Assembly: GCA_013368315.1 (NCBI GenBank) | Contig: JAACJM010000060.1 | Location: 62,001-126,000 of the forward strand | Direction: 5' to 3' | DNA: 64,000 bases | DNA from: Tetrapyrgos nigripes | Taxonomy: Eukaryota; Basidiomycota; Agaricomycetes; Agaricales; Campanellaceae | Shown here: positions 23,401 through 33,037 of the stretch, in pieces | Numbering within the stretch: the stretch's first letter is position 1 | Layout of the letters: every line of letters starts with the position of its first letter | Notes under the pieces: generated by a model | Seen by the model: only the letters and a program-made list of their open reading frames with translations | What the model was told of the DNA's origin: nothing | Database searches by the model: none | Made by a program: the position numbers and the translations under genes

Positions 23401-26400
23401 GTCACACAGTCCTGCAATACTGAATTCAACAGTAGGTTGTTTAACAACAACACTGTCCAGCATAGTTTGCCTGAAAAATTGATCAGTACTGATCAGTAAG
23501 CACTATTTCAGATGCCCACCTTGAAAGATCATTAGACGAAGCTGGTATTGCTGAAGCATTCATTGTAACACTCTTTTTCTCACAAAGGTCTTTATAAACA
23601 GTGAAATGGTCCTTATTGCTGAAATTTGTGCCATTAGAATACTGGTAGGCAAAAAATCAATATGTCACACACCGTGCAATGTGCTTGCGAAGGCTGGTCA
23701 CACTCCCAGTCAGAAAGCAAGTTTTCGTTGGTAGCTGTTTCCTCCTGTGACAAAAATATTAGAGAATTTCTTAGGGCATATACTGCGAAGAGAAGATTAC
23801 CTGCAAATGCCACATATGTGGCCTGACTGTTACGTTGGTGTCTGGGTTGGTGCGTTCTGCCTTCTCAAAGATCAGATAAATGTCTTGAGTACGGGATGCT
23901 TTTGAGAGAGCCGCAACAAGGACCTGTGAAGACCAGGTCAGTATGAACAAATCAGTAAATAAAATCAGTGATGTACCTCGCCAGCGTTGAATGATTTCAT
24001 GGTATCATAGTCCAACAGCTGAACCTCTGACTCATCATCGGTTTCTGACTCTGCATCATCCAAAGCATCCATATCAACATCGGAGGTATCAAGATCCATT
24101 GCATCATCTGGGCGCTTATTCCGACTTGGATTTTTTGCTACTTTGCAAGCGGCAGGACGGCGTTCTGAACTTGATGAGGCCTTGCGCTTGCCATTGATGC
24201 TAGGAGTGTTGTTTTCAAGCATCTTTTGGGTAGGACGACGGGTTCGGGTTGATTTACGCTGACCAGCAACAGTTTGAGCTTGAACATGTCCACGTGAGGT
24301 AAGAACATCAAATGTGTTCCGAACAGTCTGAGATGTAGAAGGAGGTGAAGACGAGGTCTGAGCACCAGGAGGGACAACGGTAGGATCAGGATCATAGTCC
24401 CACACAATCTGAGAGGCATCAAGAAGCTCGCTGTCTGGGCCAAGAGCACAGTTGTTGCTGCTAGTGACTGCTGCCATGGATCTTGCAAAAACTTGAAGCT
24501 CACCCTGGGGTATTTATACCTTTGGAGCTGCGCCAGCAGGCAGATGAATGTTCCACAGGGTAGAGAGGGTGGAATGTTGCCTGTAGCTCATCGAACGACA
24601 CTGTTCAGCAGGGTGGTGAGGGTTTGTGAAAGAAAAAAAAGTTTCAAAGAAATTAGTGAATTGGAAGCTGACCTGAAACTTTGCTTGTAACTCAGCGAAC
24701 AATGCTAGTGCTGCTATCATTTGGCTAACGGCGTTGTTTGCATTGAAAAGCTGACGAAAAACACGCAGATAATAGGCACAAAATGATATATTTGGCCTAG
24801 TAAAGGAACAGAAACCCTATATGCCAGCGCTGTACAATAACAACCTACCCAGAGACTTGGCGCAAAACAGACAGGCGCGGTGGGCATTGAGGAGGAGTGC
24901 ACATGGTAGTTGAAGACAGAGACACATTTCGGGTGCCTTAAAATTCTGCTTACCAAATGGGTTTCTTTACCGGTTCGAACGCGTTCGGACGCGTTCGGAT
25001 GCGTCCACCAATTCCGATGGCTGGTTGAACCGTGGACTGAACCTGCAGTCCAGTTCTCAAAATTTCTGAACTTTGAGTCGAACTTCCGGTTCAGTCCAGT
25101 GAAGTTCGGTCCGGACCAAGGTTCAGGACCGAACTTTTTGAACCCTACCTTCAACAACTCGGAGTAGTGATGTGCCGGCTAGGGCTCTGAGCCCTGAGCC
25201 AGCTGGAGCCGGGCCCTAGTAGGCCGGGCCAAGCCTGAGCCCTTGAACCAGCCTACGGCTCAGGCTTTGAGTTTTGAAAGCCCTTTGGCCCCGGCCTGAG
25301 CCATCCAATATCATGCAGGCTCAAGCCGAATATATGCTGCCTAAAACACAGTTATGTAATTTCTTGCATACCAAATGTCATCTTTAGGGAGGTTTCGCAA
25401 TTTTGGAGTTTGAGGCTGAGTATGCGCATCGTGTCCTATCGCATCGCAAACTGGCATGTTTGTACATATTTGTGCGCCACAGTGGCTGGGAAGGACCCCT
25501 GTGCTTGACTCTCAACGTCCTCCACAACTGAAATATCCCTAAAATTTTGGCCTCAACATGTCAATGTAGCCAGTGCTTGACACCATCTTGCCTTCAAACT
25601 AGTGATGTAAACGGTCGGCTATGGTCCGCTCCGGCTCAGCTCTTTGTCAGAGCCGGTAAAATCGACTCGACTCCGACTCTAGCCGTTTAGAGTCGGTGAA
25701 ATCCAATCGTCTACGGAAAAAAGCAAACTATTGCTACCTACAAAGCTGAAAGGCTATCTCAAGTCTGTAAATAGTATATATGAGTAATTTAAAGTAGTTT
25801 TACCTGTGTATTTTACGAATCACAAGAATGTTTGCAAAATGAGGTGTAAGCGAGGTCGTGGGAACATGCCAAGGATGACATGACGAGGTTCGACAACTTC
25901 AATTTCCAACAAGGCTGACAGGCTCCAGCCATCTTCATAAGGGAAGTGAGGAAGCCAATGCTTGTTGGCATCTCTGAAATGGAACTCTGACTGCTCCACA
26001 CAGACAAAATTTTTGACCTACCCTAGATGACTCGAGCCGCGAGCCAGTCAGAGCCGAGCCGCGGCTCTAATACCGGCTCGGCTCGTCGGCTAGCCGCTGT
26101 CGAGTCGGACCGTTTACAACACTACTTCAAACCATTCCATAGACCTATAAACCACTCTCACAAGTCTCTTTTTTTTTTCTACCAAAAGCCGGGGCTAAGC
26201 CTGAGCCGGGCCTGGGCCCTACTGTAGGGCCCGGCTCATGAGTCAGACCTGGTCAAGCCGGGCCCTAGCCGGGGCATTTGAGCCGGGCCGGAGCCGTCAC
26301 ATCACTAACTCGGAGGGAACTGACATTAGCATTAGTCTTGCCTATACAATGACGTTGATAAGTAGACGAAGCCACGTATAAGGTTTGACGTACATGTTTT

Positions 26401-26466
26401 GCTAGCAGGACTGCTGCTGACGAGGGCAAGCAGGGAAAGAAACGAAATAACTTTGAATGCGTACAT
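20437..26466 (-). CDS. Small six-cysteine secreted protein A, 65 aa; second intron inflated to 5.7 kb by hAT elements
   Basis: Exons 26466-26394, 26341-26325, 20598-20546 and 20491-20437 (73, 17, 53 and 55 nt) make 66 codons with every phase intact and GT-AG at all introns. The product has a signal peptide (MYAFKVISFLSLLALVSSSP) and a mature part with cysteines spaced C-x5-C-x5-CC-x10-C-x13-C, identical in spacing to copies B and C downstream. The second intron, 26324-20599, is 5726 nt. Removing the two insertions and their duplicated 8 bp targets leaves 67 nt, like the sister genes (65 and 77 nt). The role is unknown; size and cysteines fit fungal secreted effector-like or defence peptides, and the CC motif slightly recalls WAP/knottin folds. 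Whether so long an intron is still spliced is the open question. Confidence 0.8.
20648..25147 (-). mobile_element. hAT transposon, 4500 bp, probably autonomous
   Basis: The ends are inverted: TAGGGTTCCAAAAGT on the left and the complement of TAGGGTTCAAAAAGT on the right. Both are followed by sub-terminal repeats built from GTTCGG/CCGAAC words. An exact 8 bp target duplication, CCTTCAAC, flanks it at 20640-20647 and 25148-25155, the hallmark of hAT elements. It carries one multi-exon transposase gene on minus (20909-24477) and nothing else. It sits in intron 2 of the small secreted protein gene A, in the same orientation as that gene. Confidence 0.93.
20909..24477 (-). CDS. hAT family transposase, multi-exon, apparently intact
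   Basis: Catalyses excision and insertion of the element around it. Read from the ATG at 24477 through roughly a dozen short introns to a stop at 20909. Parts in order: acidic Ser/Thr-rich N-terminus (24477-23975); a BED-type zinc finger with TCFLTGSVTSLRKHIAR near 23700; the RNase H-like core, first Asp in TFDLWTSDPCDPY near 23045, second in GWQTADNASNND near 22790; a CMEHCVHLAAG motif near 22610; a WWG with the dimerisation domain at the end (YPTLSRMARDYLAIQG, then SAAPSERAFSSAG, 21190-21110). No stop or frameshift was forced on me, but I did not fix each intron edge. The acidic tail ends SGSEGEESS. Confidence 0.88.
25165..26307. mobile_element. Non-autonomous hAT element, 1143 bp, long G/C-rich inverted ends
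   Basis: The ends TAGTGATGTG...CACATCACTA are flanked by an exact 8 bp duplication ACTCGGAG (25157-25164 and 26308-26315). Behind the tips both ends are rich in gccgggccc words in opposite orientation. No coding capacity. Its left target duplication lies one base from that of the 4500 bp hAT element, so two hAT elements chose nearly the same spot in a 67 nt intron. It carries a further element inside (25600-26124). Confidence 0.92.
25600..26124. mobile_element. Nested non-autonomous hAT element, 525 bp
   Basis: The ends TAGTGATGTAAACGG and CCGTTTACAACACTA are inverted; an exact 8 bp duplication CTTCAAAC flanks it (25592-25599, 26125-26132). It lies wholly inside the 1143 bp element and is therefore younger. 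The ends contain gccgactc/gagtcgg words. No coding frame of note. Confidence 0.92.
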
Positions 26467-26520
26467 GACCGAAGAGCGTTCAGTTGAAGGACTGATGGTA
26501 ATGAGCCTCGACTTCCCTGC

Positions 26521-26527
26521 CTTTATA
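26521..26527 (-). promoter_or_regulatory. TATA box of small secreted protein A
   Basis: TATAAAG on minus, 55 nt upstream of the ATG at 26466. The upstream region to about 27300 has no other supported feature; it separates gene A from the 3' end of gene B. Confidence 0.55.
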
Positions 26528-27305
26528 CTGCAAATTAAGGGAGAACAGATTATATTTAGAGCCTCGTACGTCCGCTGCAAATCATTAATCGTTTAACAAC
26601 CTCCTGACTCTCCAGGGTCTCCCGAAGGACTCCGCCTGCCAGTATTCAGTGCTATATCGAACGTCGGTATGTCAGCGTCGCTGCGTTATGACATTTTTTG
26701 CTCCTGGGCGTACGCTCCCGAGCCTCGAGTCTCCAAGCTGGCAGGCACTGTCAGCCAGCTGGATAACCGCAGAAGGATGATTCTAAGCAACGCTGTCGTC
26801 ATACTTCATTCTCTGCAGCGGTCTTTCCTATTCACGAGGTAGAACTTGGGTAGATTGACTCTGCGATCGTCGGCGTAATAGCCTCATGACCCTGAGCTTC
26901 AACTGAGCTTCAAAGCGTAATTAAGCCAAAATTGAAAAGTGGGTCGTTATCCGTTTCCGATTGGTTACCAGACCCTTTGATCGACTGGAAGCATTCTGGA
27001 ATCCGTTACACAGTATCTTGCTCTGTCCCTCTACCTTGCTTCAAGTTGAAATGCATGACAACGTACAATTCAGGAAGGACAGAATGCTTCGACAATCAAA
27101 TCAATAGTGACATGCAAAAGGTTCAACGGTGAGTTGTAGTATCACGGCCGAGAGTCAGAATTTGGTCCCTAATACACCCTCCTCCTGCTTCTGATGTCTT
27201 ACACCACCTATGTCATTCAATTAGAGGTCTAAGAAAAACTATTGCTGATGAAGTTAACGGTCGCTTCCGGACCGTTACGATACTCCAATTTGACATACTC
27301 TCCGA

Positions 27306-27721
27306 TTATCCCTGAAGACAGACTGGGGCAATACCGAATCCAGGGGGAAACGGCTTGATGCAGCTGCAAGAAATTGAATCTTGAGAAACAGCTGTTCGTT
27401 TTCAAATGCCTGGCAATGCAGGGGACTTACCCATCAGAATCCTGAGCCGCGAGGTTTATGCAGCAAATTTGATCTTCTGGACACTATCGAAAATTCCGAC
27501 CAAATTACGGGTGAGTATAATTTTCCTTGAGTTAGACTATACCAACGATCAACTACTAACGTCGCAATTGCTCTTGCCTGCAAAGGATCATCAATGATAT
27601 ACGAAAACGAAGAACGGTTAGGCGGTATATTATACTCACATTTCTCTGTCGTATTCTGAGCATCCTGAGCGCAGGTACTGCCAATGATGGCAAGGAGGAA
27701 GAGGAACGAAAAGGTGTACAT
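27306..27721 (-). CDS. Small secreted cysteine-rich protein B, 69 aa, four exons
   Basis: Exons 27721-27640, 27577-27561, 27483-27431 and 27363-27306 (82, 17, 53 and 58 nt; 70 codons). The signal peptide starts MYTFSFLFLLAIIGST and ends near CAQD. The mature part keeps the C-x5-C-x5-CC-x10-C-x13-C spacing of copies A and C, with one extra Cys in the first loop (KSNCD). An in-frame ATG 21 nt upstream is rejected as start because the TATA box (27755-27762) is too near it and the paralogues begin at the inner Met. An alternative reading with introns retained gives the 110-residue frame 27434-27766, which loses the cysteines. Role unknown. Confidence 0.82.
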
Positions 27722-27754
27722 GATTTTAAATTTGCCAGGCATGTTCGTCCGATT

Positions 27755-27762
27755 CTTATATA
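27755..27762 (-). promoter_or_regulatory. TATA box of small secreted protein B
   Basis: TATATAAG on minus, 34 nt from the chosen start. The same box and surrounding sequence recur before copy C. Confidence 0.6.
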
Positions 27763-28205
27763 CCACGGACTACTAATTTCGAAAGAACTAAGGACTTCCG
27801 CTCAGCGCCTCCGTGGAAATGGACATATCTAATTATTTCGCAAGTACGTATCTCTATTTTTTCAGTCAGTCACGAAATAAAATCAAGTACTGTAAACCCG
27901 TCTCAGGCCTGTGGCTTCGTTTCAAGTTGTAAGTTCTCGAGGTATGCCCCAAGCTAATGGAATGCTTTTGCTCACCTTCCCATTTCCAGTGCCGATTACT
28001 CAACCTGATTTACAACTCATACTCATCTGACCACGCAAACTTAGGGCTCTGGGCCGGTCCACGCCCTTTCAAAAAACACTGCCGTCGGTGATGTTCAAAT
28101 GTCTCTGTTTCCTTTCCCACTGTAGCCTGTGAAATTGATCGATTGAACATTTCAACCACAATGCAACGGGGTTCAATTGCAAGAGACTCCGTGTTGTGAC
28201 ACTAG

Positions 28206-28381
28206 TACAGTCGGATATCTCATAATGCATTATCTCATACTGCATAAATGTCATAATGCATAAGGTTTTGGCAGAACAAAATGGCCTTTCCCCCCCAAAT
28301 CATATCTCATAATGCATAAATGTCAAAATGCATAAGGATTTTCTGGAACGAACCCTATGCATTATGAGATATCCGACTGTA
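28206..28381. mobile_element. Tc1/mariner-type MITE, 176 bp including TA
   Basis: Perfect 25 bp inverted ends, TACAGTCGGATATCTCATAA on the left and its complement on the right, with TA at the tips, as expected of the Tc1/mariner group. Internal repeats of cataatgcataa extend the hairpin. It lies between genes B and C. No coding capacity. Confidence 0.88.
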
Positions 28382-28716
28382 GTGCGCAAGGTTGATAGGT
28401 TTCAAGCAAGTTTCAAGTTGAATTTCTGCTGCAATCTCCTTTAAGAGCAATTGAAGAATCTGAGGAAAGCGTTGGGTCTTGCGTTGGTCTTGTACACCTC
28501 CCGAGGAAGTCCAAAACTTCCCGATGATCTTTGCTCATGGTTCTCTGGAAGTCTTCGAGCACATCCCGACGAAAAGTAGCATAACACCTATGTCATTAGA
28601 TGAGAAGCCTACTAGGGTAAGAAGCTAGTGCCGATGAAGTTATAACTTATAGTAATGTACAGTCTTCCGGCCTCCAAGTCTAATCCCTTCACAATACTCC
28701 AATTTGACATATCCAA

Positions 28717-29123
28717 TTATCCGTGAAGACAGACCGGGCCGATACCGAACTTGGGGTTCAAGGGCACGATGCAGCTGCAAGAAGTTCAAGAATTAGCTTT
28801 TTGTTTTTCGTTTCAAGTGCCTGACGATGCAGAGGACTTACCCATTAGAATCTGCAGGGGCAAGGTTTACGCAGCAGATTTGACCTTCTGGACACTGTAT
28901 AGAGCGTTCCGAGTGAGTATAATTTTTCTTGAGCTAGACTACACCAATCATCAACTAACATCGTCATTGCTCTTGCCTGTAAAGGATCAACGATCATCAG
29001 TGAACAAACAAAGAAAGATTTGCAAATGGTATATAACGCACATATCTCTGTCGTATCCTGAGCATAGGTACTGCCAATGACGGCAAGGAGGGAGAGGAAC
29101 GAAAAGAGCTTGAAGGCGTACAT
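28717..29123 (-). CDS. Small secreted cysteine-rich protein C, 69 aa, four exons
   Basis: Exons 29123-29042, 28976-28960, 28894-28842 and 28774-28717 (82, 17, 53 and 58 nt), the same structure as B. The signal peptide is MYAFKLFSFLSLLAVIGSTY. The mature part has C-KSNDD-C-PEGQI-CC, ten residues, C, thirteen residues, C. The final exon contains NPKFGIGPVC, close to A (NHKFGPGPVC) and B (PPGFGIAPVC). All GT-AG introns are 58-66 nt. Exon 2 is only 17 nt, so no single frame reveals the protein. Function unknown; secretion is a firm inference, a host- or microbe-directed role is a guess. Confidence 0.85.
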
Positions 29124-29194
29124 GATGATTCCGCAGAGAAAAGATGTCGACGGCCTGAGGCTTGTCAATGACACTTTTACTGGCTTGACATGTT

Positions 29195-29202
29195 CTTATA
29201 TA
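29195..29202 (-). promoter_or_regulatory. TATA box of small secreted protein C
   Basis: TATATAAG on minus, 72 nt upstream of the ATG at 29123. From 29203 to 30417 I see only the partial array repeat noted above and no gene. Confidence 0.55.
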
Positions 29203-30915
29203 CCCCAAACCTCCGGTCTTGCCAGTCCCAGCCCGGCCTCACAATAAATTCAAAATTCAAAAGGACCAGGAACCCGCCTCAGCGCCTCCGTGGGAGTGAC
29301 ATATTTTTAGCTCACAGGTAATCCCCAATGTCGACTTTCCGGGTAGTCCTGTACAGTAACATACTATGAACCCGTTTCAGGTGTGGTCTCGTTTGTACGG
29401 TTCTCGAAGCTTGCCCCTATCTGGCGCAATTCACTCACTTCCCGTGCTTCTTCAACAACTTATGGCGGATTACTCAACGAGATTCACGACTCATCCAACC
29501 AACATCCAACCTCGTTCTAGCCGTGCAAACTGAAAGCTCTCGACCAGCCTACATACACTCTCTGCATAAACACAAACACTGCCCTCGGTGTAAGTTTCTT
29601 TCCCGCTGTCGCCAACTCTGGCAGACGTTATAGAATCACTCAACAGTAATATCCCGTACAACCACGCCGTGGCTCGACGTTGCTTTGACCGCTTGATTTG
29701 TACCACGGCCTCAAGTATGTAGGACGGGTGGACAGAATGGGATAAAGGAAGATGAAACAGGATGAAACCAAAGGTGACTTGACTTTCATTACAATGGATT
29801 GAAATATTGATCATTCGTCTTTCAATGACTCCACTTTCACCAATGCAACGGCACATCCTGTCGTACATTTTCAATTCATGGCGAGCATTCTCCTACATAT
29901 ACACGTAAAGCCGCATTTTGACACTACATAGTAGGGCACAAGGTAGACAGGTTTCAAGTTGAATTTCTACCACTGGCATCCTCCTTAAAGTCTAGGACCC
30001 CTTAGGGGCTTTGTTGTCTCGCACACCTCCCGGGGAATCCGACACCGTCCTGGTAATCTTGCTGTTCAGTATTCTCCGGAACGAATAAATACATAAATGT
30101 CGGTACTGCAGGGCTCCTGCTGTTCCTCTGATTCGACGACGCCAGTGTGCTAAATGTGACAATCCCCATCTGAGTCCAGTTGAAAGCGAATGGACGGTCA
30201 TTATCAGAAGACGGTCCAACTTCAATGAATGAATGACTGTAGTAGCCGAGTTTAAATTTCGGTAGTCTCTTAGGCTCTTAACAGCTGGGGAAGAAGATAA
30301 TCTTATTCTGATCTAACAATACCCAAAGACATGAATATCTTAAAACATTTCAGACTAATATAGCGAGCCTATTACCCTAGCCCACTTTCACCGTTCAAGT
30401 TTCCCCGAAGTTGCCACTCAAGACTGGCAGGGACCACCAAGATCCATAGACCCCGCAGCAATCTTCGCTAAATAAACCACAGTCTCAGCAAGAATAACGA
30501 GACGACCGTCTCCTGCAAAACCCATATTGGCGGATGTGGAGCCAATAAAGAATTTTCCGAGGAGGGTTCCGGTTGGGGACCAGACCTGTGATGTATACAT
30601 ATGTGCATAAGTAATTGAGTGATTGAAGAAGGTGGATTAGCGAGGTGTTGAGAATTTAGAGGCGGAGGGAAGAAAGAAAGAAAGAAAGAAAATGTACGAG
30701 CAAGAAAAGGAAGAAAGGAAGAAAAGTATAAGAGTACAAAGAAAAATTAAGCTTAAAACTCACCTCGACCCCATCCCCCGTTCCCGCATACACATTCCCT
30801 TCCTTATCAACCTGAATCCCATCCGGAGCTCCAGCGTCGACGTAAGCATAAACGCGGCGGTTCGTGAGCGCATGTGTTTCTGGATCGACAGAAAAAGCGT
30901 AGATGGTAGCTGGTT

Positions 30916-31765
30916 TAGTGTTGCCGGAAGCCAAGGTCAAGTTGACCTGAAGTTCCCGAACGGACCGCGCTTGAGGTGCCTTGAGGCGGCTCTTCCTTAA
31001 GGCTTCTCAAGGTGCCAACCGGAAAAAGTAATAGGCTCTGTCACGCTATTAGACACAGGTAGCCAGGTAGATAGTGTACTCTTTTCTACATTACATTGAA
31101 ACCTCCATGGCTGACTCTGCGACCGAGATCGAGACCAGTCCCATTTGGCCAAGATGGTGCCGAATATGTCGCACCACCGTTGACCGCTCTCATCGTACTC
31201 AACACCCAGGTATCATTGATGCCCTCGCCGATCCAAGCTCTGATTCGGAAGTTGATTATGGCAATACTCCCACCAAAAAAAAGAACGGGCTCAAGCGCGC
31301 AGCTAGTGATTCGGAGATGGATGATACATACAAGAAAACAAAAATAAGTGTAGTTTTGAGGATTGGAAGGCAGTTGGGACGACATGGGGACCAGAGGACT
31401 GTCAAGGACGGGCCAAAGGGACATCTGCAAGCCTCTTAAAGGCGAGGGATAACGATGAAGAGATTTGATTTTGTATATGACATAGATACAGGCTAAAGGT
31501 ATAGCAAGCGGATAAAGGAAAAAGTGGGAGGGATAAGAGACGAACGGGTTGAGCACAACGCTCACATTGTCGAGGACGACGTAGAGAGACGACACGCTGG
31601 CTGACAGTCACTCGTCACTGACATGGACAGGTGATGAAGTGACGAGTGACTGTCTGGAATGGGAATCAGTCCCATCAAGGCCTTGGTTAGTGCCGATCGT
31701 CGGCATCCAAATCGGGACCTTAAGGCGCTCCAAGGTGCAAGCTACCTTGGCTTCCGGCAACACTA
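30916..31765 (+). mobile_element. Non-autonomous hAT element, 850 bp
   Basis: The ends TAGTGTTGCCGG...CCGGCAACACTA are inverted for over 20 bp; the exact 8 bp duplication AGCTGGTT is at 30908-30915 and 31766-31773. It keeps a remnant of a transposase N-terminus (31107-31439). A 17 bp perfect hairpin, 31603-31619 with 31638-31654, may be a smaller element or an internal fold. Confidence 0.92.
31107..31439 (+). pseudogene. Fragment of a hAT transposase N-terminus inside the 850 bp element
   Basis: The frame starts MADSATEIETSPIWPRW and has a zinc-finger-like WCRICRTTVDRSHRTQH, then an acidic Ser-rich stretch and KKKNGLKRA. This looks like the DNA-binding end of a hAT transposase with the catalytic part deleted. 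It could bind element ends but not move them. Identification rests on the context and the Cys/His pattern. Confidence 0.5.
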
Positions 31766-33037
31766 AGCTGGTTCGGTTTGATTGTTGCCGAATTGGGCGC
31801 CGAGGGCGCCGGTGTCGGTTCTGCATTAGTAGAGAAAGGAGAAGGGAAAGGGAGAAGAAGGTTAGGTTAGGTTAGTTAAGGTAGCAAGAAAGAAAAGAAG
31901 GAAAGGAAGGGACGTACATATAAGCTGTCTTCCCATCTGGGGAGAACGCAATACCATTAGGTTTATCAAACCCATCTGCGACGACGCGTACTGCACGCGT
32001 TTCGGGGTCGAGCATGTATACGTGAGAAGGAAGCAAAGGTTCGCCTCGGAAGGTGTTTGGGTTGAGCCAGCCGTATCTATATACGCGATCCTATCAGTCC
32101 CCAGTTCCATCAGGTTGAAAAGAAAACTAAACAGACCTAACATCAGTAAAATACAACTTCCCACTCGTCGGATGTACTTTCACGTCGTTTAGAGAATTGA
32201 ATTGACGCCCGAAGAAGTTGTCTAAGAGGACGGTTGCATTGTAGGGTTCGGCGGGGTTGACGAGCACGAGGGAGGGAGGAAGCGAGCCTCGGCCTTGCGT
32301 GGTGAAGATGAGGGAGGAATTGTAGGGACCGGTTCCGCCGTTTGTCATCTGGTAAGTAATGGTGGTGAGTTCATTAAGCAGTCGGAAAGTTTTGAAGGAG
32401 ACTTACTTGAAGGGAGTCGGGAAGGTCTAGCTGTGATACGAAAAAAAAAAAAATAATGAGGGCTTGAGCATTTGGGGAATAAATATTAATAAATGCTTAC
32501 AGTGGTATAAGGAACATGCACAACACTCCCATTGCCATTGTTCTCAGCCAACGCCTTCTCCACCTCCTTCAAGCTAATCTTATTAACCACATTATTATGA
32601 TCAATATCGCTTAACCCCAGCGTTCCGCCCCCATTACTACAGAAAAAGATTTCATCTGTGGCGGGGTTGTACACGGGAGCTTCGTGAGCGAAAGCAAAGG
32701 TGTCGTTTCGGGAGACTTCGTGTACAGACGCATTGGGACCGAGAATGGAGAGGAAGGCAGGGTCAAAGATTTGGAAGAAGGGAGGGGAGGTGGAGGTCGG
32801 GTTGAAGAACGTAGAGGTATTAAAGGCGTTGGTGCGGAAGGTTGCGTTGGGTCCTAGGACGGCGAAGGAGCTTGGCGAGACGAACTAGATGGTAACACTT
32901 AGACCTCTAGTACAGTCCAGGAAGGGAAGCCTGAGCAAACTCACCACAGCTTGATCGATAATCTCTGAGATGGACGAGAGATCTTCCGCTGATGCAACGA
33001 AGGCGAGAGCAAGGAGCACTCCGACCTTGTCCAGCAT

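Larger units (their letters stand above)
27180..30080. repeat. Tandem duplication of a unit of about 1.4 kb carrying genes B and C
   Basis: Besides the genes, their flanks match. The 3' flank cacctatgtcatt is at 27204 and 28586. The promoters share the words ctcagcgcctccgtgg (27798, 29279), and upstream blocks with gattactcaac match (about 28003 and 29471). A further partial repeat of the 28390-28590 flank (tttcaagttgaatttct) is at 29950-30080 without a fourth gene, so the array may once have been longer. The two units are diverged, not recent. Confidence 0.7.
30418..33037 (-). pseudogene. Gluconolactonase/SMP-30-like secreted enzyme, interrupted by an 850 bp hAT element in an exon
   Basis: The family hydrolyses sugar lactones or related esters on a six-bladed propeller with a divalent metal. 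Exons: 33037-32945, 32884-32501, 32430-32407, 32348-32137, 32076-31918, 31820-31766 continuing after the insertion at 30907-30764, and 30585-30418. Without the element and one target copy the frame reads through and gives 412 residues. A signal peptide starts MLDKVGVLLALAFVASA. Family signatures: SLNDVKVHPTSGKLYFTD, FDKPNGIAFSPDGKTAY-ITDTG, and DGIQVDKEGNVYAG near the end. The insertion lies between QTEPA and TIYAFSVD and brings a stop at once. The rest looks undamaged, so the insertion is probably young. If the element were removed by splicing the gene could still work, but I see no evidence for that. Confidence 0.85.

Noticed and set aside
27434..27766. 110-codon frame as the secreted protein itself
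   Set aside because: It reads through two introns. Splicing at the conserved sites gives the cysteine pattern shared with A and C; the unspliced frame does not.
28845..29174. 109-codon frame as the secreted protein
   Set aside because: Same reason: intron read-through of gene C.
30692..31000. Plus-strand 102-codon frame
   Set aside because: Antisense of the lactonase-like gene's exon and its intron; ends inside the hAT element.
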